DNA of 64,000 bases from Endomychus coccineus (GCA_958510875.1 OY294068.1:178653411-178717410); one strand, 5' to 3'. Numbered from the stretch's first letter, positions 46,990-60,164 are shown. Numbers and translations are program-made. Notes: generated by a model from the sequence alone, not told the origin.

Positions 46990-48250
46990 CCTTTTTTTGC
47001 AGAGGTGAAGAAAACCCTTTATGGGGAGGTTATGAGTCTTTGGGTTTCATGGTCTACCTTTCCAGGCATACTCACTAAAAACTTCACCCCCTTTGTAGGC
47101 TTGTCTGGCTATTGCCTCTGGTGACACTCAGGCCTGCAGGCCCATTATATCTCGCCTTTATTTTGTTTCTTTACTGTATCCACACGAGTATTTTTGTACC
47201 TTTAACCAGTTTATACAAGTCCTTCACTGCGTGGGAGCTGTATAATTCTGGTTCGCCACTAGGCTTTCTCAAAATTGTCTTTTGTGGTCCAGTGCTTCGC
47301 ATTTACCCAGTATGTGTGTCACTGAACCCTCTTCTTGAAAGTTCGTCGCCTTTTTCATTGTCTGTCGTTCCCTGATGTTCCGGCACCCTGTACAGCTCAA
47401 CACGGTTCCGGTCTGCCGGTATTTAAGGTTCTTCTTAGCATGTCCATACCAGTCGGGATGTCACTTCCTGACTTCTCATTGCCTTGAGCGGAGCCCGACT
47501 GTCTGTCAATATGTGGACCAGCGCATCTTTGATGGCTCTCCGATGGCTTTCCTCCTCGCATTGGAGGATTGCATATACCTCGGTTTGGAAGATAGAGGTG
47601 TGTTTACTCAATGAATAACTGAAGCCAGCCTTGAGATTTATTGAGTATACTCCTGCATCTGCACCTTTTTCAGTCCTAGACTCATAGAATTTTGCCCAGG
47701 TTTGCATTTTCCTATTCAGTCCTTTTTGATATTGATACCCTGAATGTGTTGTTAGGAGAGTATCCTTCCGGGATATGATCTGTTCTCGTGCCTTACACGA
47801 CAGGTAATCAGTTCTTCTGAATCGGTTCATCTTATTACCAGATTCAGAGCTTCTTGCATTCGATCTCTGACCGTGAAGTAGTATTTTCCCTGTACCATGG
47901 CAACTGTGTCGTCGGCATATCCAAGGGTTCTGTATCCTTTCTCCTGGAGGGTTCCCAGTAGCCCGTCCACTACTGGATTTCACAGGACTGGAGAGAGTAC
48001 TCTCCCCTGCGAGCATCCTCTGTACACTCGTCTCACTACCATCTCCTCCATTATGGTTGCATGTATCATCCTGTTACCCAGCATTGAGCCTATCCAAGCT
48101 ACACATTGTTCCTCGATTCCTCTGTGTTTGAGAGACCTGATGATTGAATCAACGGAGGTGTTATCAAAAACTCATTCTATGTCTAGGAAAGCCGCTAGAC
48201 GGATTTCTTCATTTTCCAGGGTTTATTCCACCCTTTCCACAAGTTGATGG
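46990..48250 (-). pseudogene. RNase H-bearing LINE fragment (I/Jockey superfamily type)
   Basis: Minus-strand segments read, from about 48200 down: FLDIECVFDNTSVDSIIRSL (RT motif A, usually FLDIEGAFDN), GIEEQCVAWIGSMLGNRMIH, RGCSQGRVLSPVLWNPVVDG (motif B), and LGYADDTVAMVQGKYYFTVR with YADD at 47908-47919. After frameshifts come YESRTEKGADAGVYSINLKA (about 47690-47630), TSIFQTEVYAILQCEEE and VHILTDSRAPLKAMRSQEVT (about 47530-47465), which are RNase H blocks with the catalytic E and D (usually ...TDGSK..., AEI.AI, DS.AAL). An intact YADD contrasts with at least four frameshifts. The endonuclease domain is not readable upstream. Confidence 0.82.
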
Positions 48251-48259
48251 AGTGCAAGG

Positions 48260-48905
48260 GAATCCAACTCCTTGAAAGCTTACAGATACATTCTTCCAGT
48301 ATCATTATATGTACATACTCAAAACTCAGCCTGCCTGATGTCGTACAAGGTATAACCGTGAAACGGACGATTGGAAATGCAAACTTCGGTGAAGATTCTT
48401 CATTTTGCGAGCCTTCACGTCCAGTGTATTATTGTTATTTACTATTTTTTGTAATTTTCTCTTTTTATGCCGTTTTTAAGCAAAAATGTTTAATTTAGTC
48501 CATTTAGGGATTTTTATGGTGGTTGGTAACATCTTAATTTTGAAAGTGAAAATTTGATTTAGTGGTTCTGTGATCGCTTTCTTGAGTTGTTGACGCTCGA
48601 CACTGTCATTTAAACTGACATAATGATGACAAGATAATTCCGCATCAAGCTCACCAACCTAAACATTTTCGTAAAAAGCTCCGTGCTTTTTTGGATATTA
48701 AGACACGGCGAGTGATGACGTTGCGTTCGTTAATGGGTCAATTAGAAAATCAAAATGGAGGCAAATTACAAAAAAAAACTATAATAGCACTTGAAAATAG
48801 GCTTCTGTGCCCAACAACATCATAGAACACTTTTGAGCAATCTGCAGATTTCAAAATCATACGACCAATAAGAACGGCGCAATCACCTCTACAGTGGGTT
48901 TTGAA
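48260..48905. other. Spacer, nothing recognised
   Basis: The first part may be decayed LINE sequence. No motif could be read. Confidence 0.35.
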
Positions 48906-48910
48906 TCTCC

Positions 48911-49313
48911 AGGTTGAACAGTACCTTCAATATCTATCAGTTCCAGATAGCTGTTGCTCTCTCTCTCATGAGTGCATCAGAGGAACGACCCAGACGAAAT
49001 AGTCACCGATCAACCATCTTCGGCAGTGATTCACATACCTTGTTAGGAGATGTTTGGAGAACCAAGGTGTTATTTACAATGCCACGCATTGATGAAACAA
49101 GAATCGTCATTCAAACAACCGTCAATGAAACAGTTGGGAAAACAAACGCCAGGGGACGGTAGCGGTTCTCCAAACATTCCCTAATGGGGCATTTATATCT
49201 CTACCTCAGATGGTTAATCAGTGACTTCATAGTCTGGATCGTTCCGCTGATGAGCTCATGAGAGAGCGGAACAGCTATCCGGAACTAAGAGACGTATTGT
49301 TAGTGTTCAACCT
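48911..49313. mobile_element. Foldback MITE, 403 bp
   Basis: The left arm (48911-49062) and right arm (about 49161-49313) are diverged reverse complements. Shared words are AGGTTGAACA at the tips, AGTTCCRGATAGCTGTT, CTCTCTCATGAG, CATCAGNGGAACGA and ATGTTTGGAGAACC. A spacer of about 100 bp separates them. No target duplication was visible. It encodes nothing recognisable. Confidence 0.8.
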
Positions 49314-49319
49314 AGGGAA

Positions 49320-50635
49320 CTGAAACTTTGTATTTCAAATTTTATGAAATCAACAGTTTTTAAGGCATTGTTTGGTCATATTATTGAAGAGTTAATTGAA
49401 TGAGAAAAGGATTGTAATTTAATTCAATTCGTAATTAGTATTAGTATTAATGTTGAGACTATTCATGGTATAAGTAATTCATATCACAATTCCACGATTA
49501 TCGTGATTGATATCCAGGTTAGTCTCAATTCGAATAAAAACAACAAAACACAACTGGTTGTGCTAGTATTTTTTTAGTACATTGACTTACATATGCATAG
49601 AATATATTTTCTTTATTGCTCTTTTATTTTAAAGCCATGTTCAAAACATAAATCCGTCTTATTGTACTAAAAATGATATGATTATCTATATGAACAAGAT
49701 TATTATGAAAGATATAGCTATAAGGTATTACAACATCCGACAAATTCAGCATATTCCGTTGAAATCTGGGTTACGGATATCATTTTTCTCGAGCACATCT
49801 TTCTTTGCGGCAATATTTCAGGCTGGAAGAAATAACACTTGGGTCTCATTTTAGTTTGAAAAATGTAGCTTACGTCGTTTATTGTGCATGCTGGATTTCC
49901 AGAGAGCCGCTATTGTGATGAAGAATCTCTATTGAGTAATTTTACAGGAAGGCATTCATGATAGTTTGATTGACTTTGAAAAGGACTTTCTTTGGAATCG
50001 ACCACAGCGGAATTTACTCCGTTACTAAACCGTAAAATATGAATAAAACACGAATTCATCCTTCAATTACGATAGATTGGCAATTGTTCCACCATACGGT
50101 GGCATCCTCCAAGTAACTTAAAAACAAACTCATTAACTCATTGTATGAAGGAATAATTGCCGATATATTGTTCTTGAAGTTCAATTTGACCATTCATCGC
50201 AGGAATAATGAAACAATATTCCTATATTATTCATTTAAAATTTAGAAGGAGCAATCAATATCACTTGAATAATTTAGTGATTCAGTTTTTTTTTTCAAAA
50301 AAGAATAAATTGGTAAGCAGTTCAAATTCTTACTGTTTAACTTATAGCGATTCAATAACATAACTGAAAATTACTTAGAATTTAATGGGGAAATTGAATG
50401 GGAACCTCAAAACTGAACGAAACTGAGGAAACGTGAAGATACAGTACCTCAATAATTCTTATAATAGAATTATTTCCATAGACGACTTCTAAAATCGAAG
50501 TATTAATTGTTGAAAAAAATTACTTTCAATGGTTTTTCACCAACCTTAATGAAATTATTTTTGAACCATGTTAAATGAAGCCTTGTGTCAATTATTATGA
50601 AATTATAAAATATAAAAAAGCTGTGAGAAAACTGT
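49320..50635. other. AT-rich spacer, nothing recognised
   Basis: No coding relic, array or long inverted repeat was recognised. Confidence 0.4.
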
Positions 50636-50639
50636 CATT

Positions 50640-51060
50640 GACCACATGATATTTTGAAAAATCCACCTCTTCTTTCTTCCCAAACCCTTAAGTAGCTTTG
50701 TACTGGCAAACGAGAGTGGTCACCGTCCACACGATATTTCGAAAAAGCTACCTCTTCCGCATTCCCCACCCCTTGAAGTAGATAAGAACTGGTCTTGATA
50801 AAGTTTGCACACTTGACCTTTATAACAAGAAGAAAGGTACTGTCTACATGAAATTTTGAAAACTATTCCATCCTCGTTTTCCAATCCTCAAAGCAGATAA
50901 GTACAGACTTCAATGAAATCTGACTTACATCACCTTCAAAAGAAGAGAAAAGTCTGTGTCTTAATGAGATTTTGAACAACCCACCCTACATCCCTTTCCC
51001 ACCATTCAAAGAAGGTCTGTCGACACGATATTTCGAAAAAGCTACCTCATCTCTCTTTTC
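50640..51060. repeat. Degenerate tandem repeat, about 4-5 units
   Basis: Variants of ACACGATATTTCGAAAAAGC plus TACCTCWTC recur near 50645 (diverged), 50730, 50850 (diverged), 50967 (diverged) and 51022, each followed by a pyrimidine-rich stretch with TTCCC and a RAAGTAGAT or AAGCAGAT word. Unit length is 60-120 bp and irregular. It lies just upstream of the PLE at 51.1 kb and could be its decayed 5' end. Confidence 0.6.
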
Positions 51061-51089
51061 CGCGAATAACATGAATGTTTGTTTTCAAT

Positions 51090-52655
51090 ACAAATCTACA
51101 ATTTTATTCAATCAATCAATCCTTTCCAAATTAAAACCTGATAGAAAACCAATATTAGTATCACTGATGTAGAATTAAATGACAGAATCATTAACTATTC
51201 AAACTTTAACTCTTTCAATAACGAGCTTAACATTTTATACAAAAGACCTTAATATTCACCTCATAATAACTCAAGTTTAGAAACCGCGATTGCCGAAATA
51301 GATGTTGCTTTGAATAATGTACCTAATTCAAATAATACTAGAACATGTATGGATAAATACCTTCATTCCCATAAAAACACTGATTGGTGCTCTGTAAAAT
51401 CTATCAAACATAAAATAAAAAGCAACAATTTTAGTGGATACGAAAGCCAATAAATCTAATGCAATTGTAATAAAATAGATTATGGCGATGAAATGAATAC
51501 ATTTGTTTCATCAGATTTGATTCCAATCAAGAAAGATCCTATAAAACAATTCTAGTTAAAAACGATACAATTTGTAGAAAATAGTCAAGTCTTATTCAAT
51601 AGTAAATTTGAAAAGAGTAGTTCGAGTAATTGTAAGCCATCTTCTCCTAAACTTTACGGCCTCATAAAAAAATAACAAAATGCTCCCATCCGTTCCGTAA
51701 TATCCTATGTTAATAGCCCTACACATGATCTAGCGGTGAAATTCAATTCAATTTTCAAAAATACAAGTAACTTTAAGCATAAGAATGCAGTAAAAAACTC
51801 TTTGGAACTTTGAAGTCAATGAATAGACTAACTTTCCCTAAAGATGGAATTTTGTTATCTTCCAATGTTTCAAATATGTTTTCAAATATTCCCCCCCATG
51901 AATGTGAAATTTTGATATCTAAAATTCTGAAAAAATTACATACAAATTCCATATTAAAATCTGACATAGCACAAGCTTTTGAACTTTGCCTTAGTCAAAA
52001 TTATTGTCAATTTAATAACGAGTTTTTCACACAAAATAATGGATTAGCTATGGGATCCTCATTGAGTCCTTTTTCGGTAGATATTTTCATGCCTCATATT
52101 GAAGTCACTATAATGAGCTCCGCTGTAGCTGAAAAACATATTCCTTGCTGCTTAAGATATGTAGATGATGTCTTATCCTTCTTCAAAGGTGCATAACTAC
52201 AATGGAACGTTTTCTCACCCTTCTTCAATAATATCCATCTTATGTTTAAGTTCACTCTAGAAACTGAGAGACATAATGAAATAAATTTCCTAGACCTTAC
52301 CCTCACGCACCATAGTAAAATCATCATTTTCAAAATTTATAGAAAACCCACATTCACAGATACAGCTATTGCCAAAGCATATTTCAGTCCCAGTAGTCAC
52401 AAATTAGCAGCATACAACTCGATGATGTATAGAGCATTTTACCTTCCTCTTTATCCTAAGATCCAAAATAATGAATTGAATTTAATCAAGTTTATAGTCA
52501 TCAACAATGGTTTTCAACCTCAACTTATATCCAAATTAATTGACAGGAAAAAGGAGAAATTAACTCACTCAAGTATCTATACTTTTACAAAAAATTCTGA
52601 TTCTCCATCAAAATCCGTTTCAACTTCAAAACATGAAGAAAGTAAATGTGGTTAA
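51090..52655 (+). pseudogene. Penelope-like element reverse transcriptase (third PLE family)
   Basis: Plus-strand segments follow the PLE order: SSPKLYGLIKK near 51640-51670, then APIRSVISYVNSPTHDLAVK and KNAVKNSLEL; LLSSNVSNMFSNIPPHECE (51855-51910); LAMGSSLSPFSVDIFMPHIE (52043-52105); the catalytic box YVDDVL at 52158-52175; INFLDLTLTHHSKIIIFKIY with RKPTFTD (52278-52362); and HKLAAYNSMMYRAF. The last frame ends at 52653-52655 and no GIY-YIG domain was found after it. Frameshifts lie near 51810 and 52190. The catalytic residues are intact, making this the best-preserved PLE RT here, though it is still broken and truncated. Confidence 0.88.
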
Positions 52656-52664
52656 TACACTTTC

Positions 52665-54475
52665 AAATTGTGAATTTGTATTTTTTTTTCACATTTCAAT
52701 ACAAACTGAAGGTGTTCGTGTTTTGAAAACACAATGTCTTCTTCATTTTGAATAACTACGAGTCAATTATGTACTTTGGAATGTTGTTTCATGCAAATTC
52801 ATTTTGAAAAATTTGGCTATTAATAAACTCCTAACAATGCAAAGATATCGTCGCGCGATAACTCCCGCAATTTGTATATTTAAATCTAGCCATAAATCGC
52901 TGTTTGTTCTATTTAGTTCCAGCTAAAGTAGTTCATAATCTTCTTCTTAGCCCTAAGTTTAATTTATTTTTAATTAACGTTCGTGTGTGTATGGCAGCGC
53001 TCCAAGATCGTGTCCTGAAGGGAAGTTCGGCGGACTTTCCTGGAAGGAAAGCCGAAGAACATACTTTGAAGGGTCTCCTTTCTGTCTAAAGTTTAGTAAT
53101 TACTTCGGTAGGGATCTGTTTTTAGGCGATCGTGTCAACTTCACGAACGCCCACCGAATTAACCGATTTCAACAATTAATTTCACCCGAAGCCATGCCGG
53201 ATCGCCACAAGAAAAACCTTGCATAATTTCCCACGACTTAATTGGTTTTCAGACATTCATTGTGATGTTTTCTGTCAGATATAATTTGATGGAATATAAA
53301 TTGATTATGTGCGAATTGATAGACGTGAAAGGTAGCAATTTATGCATCACTTTCCTCACGCGCTAAACTTCAAGATTATAAATTACTAGCTGAATCTACC
53401 CTGCGTTGCCTGGGCCAGATAAAGGAGGGTGCGTTGAAGTTGCTAAAAAGGTATAGGATGAGGAGAGACTGTGAATGGAGAAAGAATTAATCATTGAAAT
53501 ATAGACCCGTAGAAATAATTAGGGCGTAGGCTCCGCTGCCGCGAGGTTATATCTCCCCTAGTTTCAAGACCTAGTGCATACTGTTGAAACAAATAATGGC
53601 GTTGAAAAACATAAAATGATAGTGTCATTTGAAAATTCATTTATTTTTGTCTTATAGAGTTACCTTTTTTTTCTGTGGAAATGCTTTATGTACACCAGGA
53701 GCTTCAATATATCACTTCTGGTAGTGCAGAACTCACTCTATTTTAAAGCATACCTGCTAAAACCTCTTCTATTTTCATCCATACCCCAGAACCGCTTATC
53801 GCATTACATCAGGATGTGGACTGTGTCTCTATTGTGCTTCTTGATTCTGTTTACGTTGATGTTCACGTTTGTTAGTTTGTGTTGCGTTTGTCTGTGTATA
53901 GCGCTAATCGCCTGATTTTTTGTCTCGAGTTTCGTATGACTATACCATATTATGGTTGATGCCCAATTTTATGGTTTTGTGTCTTAGTCATTTATCTCGA
54001 TGGGGAAACTTCCTATGTTGTTTCGGTTTGTGCCGTAATACTATATATTCCTAATTTTATGGTTCCCGTGTTTTAGTAATTTATCTCGATTGGATAACTT
54101 AATACGTTGTTTCAATAAGTTATCTTTGATGTGATAACTTACTCTACTGGAACATATGGATCTTCCGTGCCAATCACAATCTATCCATTACCTTCTTCTC
54201 GGGAACTTGTGATTTGGAGTTCATACTCCATCCAGCATCTGGGTGCCTGCTGGTCCGCGAGAGCATTTCACTCCTACTCTTGACCCAGCTGCCAACAGGG
54301 CCGTGAGCATTCCCCTATACGCCACCTGGGGACCCATCTGGATGCGGTTTCGGGCTCAGCACAAGAGAAGAGGCTCCTGCTTTCCAGGCTTATAGAGTGA
54401 TCTGTCACGCTCACTTTATGCCTCTGTCAATGTGGGTATCAGCTTTCTGTCATGTAAATGTTAAGCAAAAGAACA
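52665..54475. other. Unassigned region
   Basis: A GC-richer stretch near 54210-54440 and a segment at 53390-53420 (TTACTAGCTGAATCTACCCT, then GCGTTGCCTGGGCC) look like interspersed-repeat material, but no class could be assigned. No domains were recognised. Confidence 0.35.
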
Positions 54476-54479
54476 ATCA

Positions 54480-54904
54480 TTAGGATAGAAGGAGATGCTG
54501 TTAGAATTCAAAACACGAAGTATAAATAGTATCACAAGGCGGGATTTATTCCAGCACCATATGGTAACCATAAATGTTTTTGTTCGTATCTAGATATGTA
54601 AAACCGGACTACAGACATTTTTTCTGAGAAAAAATTTGTCAATATAGACAATTCTTGTGATTCTAGATTCTCCTCACGGTAACATGACAGATCATTTCTG
54701 GAATAGAGAATCTGAAACTAGTGTGGTTCTCTTAGCCAATTTAGTAGAGCATATAGGTTGTGTTGGTGGTTGTATGTTGACCTGCGTCTCAGTTGAAGCC
54801 AGTATATCTGGTTTTTCTATCTGCAGGTGGTAATGAACATCGTTTGAATTTTTGATAAGACCTCGGATGTTACAGAGGTATATCTTCAAGCTTATATTAT
54901 TCAA
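54480..54904 (-). pseudogene. LINE apurinic-type endonuclease N-terminal fragment
   Basis: The minus-strand frame from 54904 reads LKIYLCNIRGLIKNSNDVHY and EKPDILASTETQVNIQPPTQ. This is the first strand-helix of the EEP endonuclease of insect LINEs (consensus LKI..CNIRGL..N...V..HL....P.IL.LTETQL), including the catalytic asparagine in CNIRGL and glutamate in TETQ. Beyond about 54690 the frame is lost, although FFSEKMSV-like text suggests decay rather than a sharp end. No RT follows on the same strand within 1 kb, so the copy is truncated. Confidence 0.7.
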
Positions 54905-54909
54905 TGTTG

Positions 54910-56060
54910 AACTACCTCGAGCATCCCTAACTCATAAATCCGAATGGAGATGAATTCTTCATCCAGGGTATTTTACTCAAGGAGGCTTCAAAAAAAATTC
55001 GAATACCTATCTCCTCTGCCAACATTCTACCGCAGGTTCACACGATGTCTTCCGAAAACAAGTATGGTTCTTAAGAACACTATTCGAAATGCTCATTCTC
55101 CTGAAATGATAAAATCCTTTCCAAATTCCAAGATCTGTATTGCCTGTAAAACAATTGTATCTCACTCTTGATTGAAGGATGACTGGTCCATGTTGCTCCT
55201 GTTATGATGAATTTGTCTGTAAATTTGAGAACGATCGATCTTATACAGCTTGATAGCATCTTTCTATGAGAAATGAAGAAAATAATTACGAGTTTACTCA
55301 TACTAGGTCGAGTCATCTTGAAGGAATCAAAGAATTAATGAGAAAACGTCTGAATATACAATGAGTAAGATGAGGGATTAACTGAGGATACCTAATTTTA
55401 GAATGGTGAATAGAATCGAGAGATGGAGGAATCACAAGATGACGGTCTATTCACGAAATTGTCTTTTGTATTCCTCAGTAGTAATAATTATCAAAAGAAC
55501 TCACTTTACAATATGGTAGGCAGTATAATGCATAAATAAAGACCGGGGGTGGCTCCAGATATTCAGTTGAAATTTTACCAAAGACAGGTGAAACAGAGTG
55601 CATGAAATTATTAAAATGTGGACAAGTTTTACTTCCCTTAATATACCTAAATATAAGGGAAGTACGGTAATCCGGATTTTCACGGAAATGTTACGGAGAT
55701 TATCAAAAGTATATTCGAAAATAATGCATCGATTTCAATATTTACAATTGGGTATTGTGAGGGTTTTTTTCCATAGATAATATGCTAGGCGTACCCCGGC
55801 CGACGTCGGCCTAAACAGCATAGATAGATAGAGTAAGCGTCTCATGAACGGATTTGAATGCAGGACAAAAGATAACAATTCTCTCGACCTCTTTGCTGCT
55901 CTTCTCACGATTCATAAGAAGAGCGACAGGAATGAAGGAAGAATTATGATCTTCTTTCCTACAGATTTCAGATTATGTGATGGATTTCATTTCTAGCGGT
56001 GAGGCTTTCACGTCAGAAATTACGCGTATAGCCGCCTAAATACGCCGATGCCGCCACAAT
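54910..56060. other. Unassigned region with a 14-bp GC palindrome
   Basis: No domain was recognised. GGCCGACGTCGGCC, a perfect palindrome, lies at 55798-55811, 270 bases upstream of the first readable LINE text, and may belong to that element's 5' part. Confidence 0.4.
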
Positions 56061-56069
56061 CATACACTA

Positions 56070-58490
56070 GAACGTAGTGTTGCAGACCATCAAGCAACAC
56101 TGTGCGGATAGGATTCGAGCCCTGGGCGTAGTAAGGAGAATCCTGCCAGACGGGTTAGACGCTCAGGCACATTTTCTTGTTTCACGATAGCCAGTCTCGG
56201 CTTTATGAATCTCCTCCGCTCTAAATTGCTGCCCCTCCTATTGTGGAAGAGGTCGAGCAATTATGTGCAGGAGTGAACAAGAAATCGCGTTCAATTCATA
56301 TAGACACTAAAGTCCTAAGCACACTTCGAAGCGTTTTGCGGTGAAGTGTGCGAAGCAGTCATCGAGGATGAGGTCCAAAAAGCTCTTGTATGTACCAAAA
56401 ACTTTGCTGCTCTCGATCCTGGCGGCATTAACATATGGTGATGGAAGGAATTTCCTTCCACACACCCCGCCGTCTGGTCAGAGTTTTTGACTCTTGGCTT
56501 AAAAAGGAGCGGCAAATTCCAAGAGCTGGTCTGTCGTGGGGTACACTGTGCTGCTTATCAGGAAGGGAGGCTTGTCCGATCACAGAAACTACCGTCCGAT
56601 CAGTTGTCCCAACACCTGCTAAAAGTCATTTGAACATATCTTGTTTGCTAGGTTCTCCAGATCGATCGGTTCGGTAATTAACATCAGCGAGTAGCGTGGG
56701 ACTGTAGAACCTGATGATAGATAGATCTACGGCTCAAGACTCCATGTTCTGCAAGTGCAACCTTGCCATGGTTTGGATGGACTACCAGGAGGTACTTGAT
56801 TCAACATCACATGAGCTATAATTATAATTGCTCCAATGCCTTGCCGTACCAACCCCACTAGTTAGATGCGTAGAACATCTGTTGCCACTCTGGAAGACTC
56901 GTTTTGAGACTCGTTTTACCATAGCATCAGGCACACGATGAGTCTTTGACAGTACATCTAAGGGGGGTGTTTTCCAAGGATACTCTTCGATTCCCCTCAT
57001 GTTCAACATCTCACTGCTGCCGCTCTCCATTGCGTTAAGACGGACTTGTGGATATCATTCTGGACCATCGGATGACCGGAGGCATTATCCATTTATTTCA
57101 CATAAATGATGCTCTCATCGTGGTAGAGGAATATACACGAGCCGTAGGCATGAAGTTCGTATTGAAAAAGTGCATTGTGCTTCATTTGAGGAGATCATAA
57201 TCTCTGGAAGTTCACGAGAACATGCAGCTTGCCGACAGAAGCATCTTTGAACACCTTGATGCTGGAAAGACCTGTCGATACCACGCAATTAAACAGCCTC
57301 TCAATTATGACGCTTCACAGGTAAAGCTGGCTCTCCACAAGTACAAAAAATGTGTTCGACATATTTGGTCGTCCGAACTTTCGAGTGAGAACAAGGTGCC
57401 TGCAACTAATATGTTTGCCGTTTCAGTTCTGCTCTCCTCTTCTGTAGTGGTGAAATGGCCGGTAAAAGATCTACATAGACTCAACAGAGACACTCGGAAA
57501 ATTTTGCATATCCATCACAGTTTGCATACTAGGTCGTCCGTTTCCTGCATTTATCTCCCACGTCACCGGAGAGGTGGGGGACTCCCCAGCCTAGAGGGTC
57601 TGAATCGAAGTGTGCCTTCTCAAAAGTCACGAATTGGCCGGAGTGTGATTATATATCGTTAGGGCAGCACGAAAAGGTGTGGTAGAGGTTGGTCTCGACT
57701 TTCACATCAGTCGAGAAGGTCAACTAGATTATGTCCTCGAGTTGCAATCTTCTCGCCTGAAATACCGCGGACCAATATCTAATGCGCAGGAAGCATTTGT
57801 CAAGCCGAAACACGGTGTTTTATACAGAAGCATCGGAACGCGCAGCTTGTCAATCAGGCGGACCATCGGCTATCTATCGTGTGCAGGTTCTAGATGTCAG
57901 CTGCAGTGCCTGTCTAAGGCGCCGGAGACGCTTTCTCATCTTCTGTTGACATGTCCTGCAAAAGCGGCCTCGGCGTACACCCATCGCCATAATGCAGCAC
58001 TACGGGTGCTATCTTACCATCTAAGGCACTCATACAGAATAGCCGGTGCTACCTTACATGCCAGGAGATATTGAGTTTGTTGTCGGAAACGACAATTGCC
58101 AGATCTATTGGAATTACCCGTTTCCGACCGTCAAGTCCATACAAGAAAATAGACCTGACGTTGTCCTCCTCGATAAACAAACAAAGACTATGTACGTCAT
58201 CAAATTCTCTGCTGCGGCAGAAAAGAATATAGTCTTGAAAGATGAGGAGAAATGTACAATGTATCAAGATATCCTGTTTGAGTTCCGCACTCTATACCCA
58301 GGCCACAAGGTCGTATTAGTTGTTCTGATCATCGGTGTTATGGGCGAAATGCGGCCTTCGCTGCGTTCGAACTTGAAGATCATTCCGGCCTGTGAGAACT
58401 GGGAGCACATATTGATAGACTGGATGCAGAAGGCACTCATTCTGAGTTCAATGAGCCTACTTGGGGCACACGCTTTGGGAACCTGAAGCT
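56070..58490 (+). pseudogene. LINE with CCHC and restriction-like endonuclease domains (R4/Dong-like type)
   Basis: Plus-strand segments in shifting frames give an RT start AALDPGGINIWWWKEFPSTH (about 56412-56470), NYRPISCPNTC (about 56590), and FHINDALIVVEEYTRAVGMK (about 57095-57150), where YVDD would be expected but HIND is found. The thumb ENKVPATNMFAV through LHRLNRDTRKILHIHHSLHT and YLPRHRRGGGLPSLEG runs 57390-57605. The CCHC knuckle is CQLQCLSKAPETLSHLLLTC (57898-57955). The restriction-like nuclease RPDVVLLDKQTKTMYVIKFS runs 58151-58210, with VIKFS in place of the usual IE.S, and ends QKALILSSMSLL near 58455. Such LINEs often target specific sites. This copy is dead by frameshifts and lost catalytic residues. 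Confidence 0.82.
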
Positions 58491-58499
58491 ACTCACCGA

Positions 58500-60160
58500 C
58501 CGGTGGGGAAAAGCAGCTTCGGTGAACTGATTAGGTTATTCTGGCGCGCTTGCTGCGATGTCGTCGGAGCGCGCAGCAGCCCCGATCAGCTATTAATATA
58601 TATGAAAAAAAAAGTGTATACACAAGATAACCTTAGATGGTTGAAGAGAACGAATGTGTTAAGATATTTTACACCATCAACTTTGTTCTTTATGACCATT
58701 GAATGACCTAGCAAATTATGGTCACTTGCTCTGGGCCTAGAACAAAGATGTTTTCATTTTCCTCTGTTAGTTACCGATACAAATGCCGCATCAATAACTG
58801 CATTCAATTTGTAATCAGTTATTTTAATTATTTAATCTTGTGAGATTTGCAGGGAATCCTAATCAAAACATAAAGTCAATATTTTCCCCAAAATAAAGCA
58901 CAAGTCTAACAAATTCAAAGACAATACTTCAGTCGATTTCTGATTGTTTATCACAATTTGGTTTCCGATTTATGATTCTAATCTGCTGTACCAGAACATT
59001 ATGGCAGAAAGGTTCTTCATGCATATTCGGCAATGATAAATTAAAAGGGCTCGTTTTATTCAGCCCTCTTTGAAATAATAATGTTCGAATTCCGTTCCCA
59101 GTGAAAAGTACGTCCATATGAAGCTGCTTGATAATTAATAATTCATACAGAACAACAGTTTTAGTGTTCTGATTGCATATCGATTCGGAATTAACAAGCA
59201 ATAAATCAACATTTATGATTGGCAAGTTCAGATATTCCGTAAAAATCGATATAATAGCATGTCAGGAATGGCCTCAAAAATGTGCTACAAAATGCTTTAT
59301 AGTGCTTATCCGTTGCTATAAAACTAGAAACACGAAAATAATTCTCCATGAAGATATAGCATAAACGATTTTAAAATACAATGTTGCGTTGATATCGCCG
59401 CTCTAGAATGTTATCCGAAATTTATTACAATAGAGAACCTGATCGGAGAATTTTCATTTCCTTGTAACTGACAATCCGAATTTATTTTCCCCTCATATAT
59501 TTCAAGTGGTTTAAATAGATTTATATCTCGAAAATGTTATATATGAGGCGTTCTTCTCGCTCCAACTTTTCATTGAGTTCGGTTGCGCAATGATTGATTA
59601 CAATTCTAGTTGTACAATTATACACCTGTTTGGAATAAATTTTCTCCCCTTCACTCTGTTACCTATATTCATTTAATTAATAATAATTCGAGTAATTGCA
59701 TCCAATCTTTCAACTATTTACTTGGAAATACTTCTTACGACAAGATTACTCAATACTTTTACTTATTATTCAAGAGCTGAGTCCATTCAGGTATACTTTG
59801 TACTATTCATGCAGTGCATGCTCAGAACAACAGCAAATGTAATTATTTATACAGCTTTTCCATAGCTATTGAAGGTACAGATATAAATTTATATAATACC
59901 CACTTATTTGATGCAGACACTATCACCTTTCCTAAACACTAGGAGGTCGGTATAAGGTCTTCAATCACAGAATAGGAATAGATAACAATATGATATATTC
60001 AATAAAATAGAAACAAAAGATAACAAATATAATAATGAAGAAGAATGAACAACCGAAAATACTGGAAGGATTTTAATAGCATTTATTCTGATGAACGAAT
60101 ATGTTGATATGAGACTTAACTTGGCCTTTATACCTTTAACCACCACTAAATATAATATTT
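58500..60160. other. AT-rich spacer, nothing recognised
   Basis: Short open frames only; no recognised domain, array or long inverted repeat. Confidence 0.4.
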
Positions 60161-60164
60161 AAAA

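Noticed and set aside
47897..48247. 116-codon plus-strand open frame.
   Set aside because: Antisense shadow of the minus-strand LINE reverse transcriptase.
56100..56130. GGATTCGAGCCCTGGG resembles a tRNA B box.
   Set aside because: No matching A box or cloverleaf could be drawn; it lies in decayed LINE sequence. No tRNA gene was recognised anywhere in the window.
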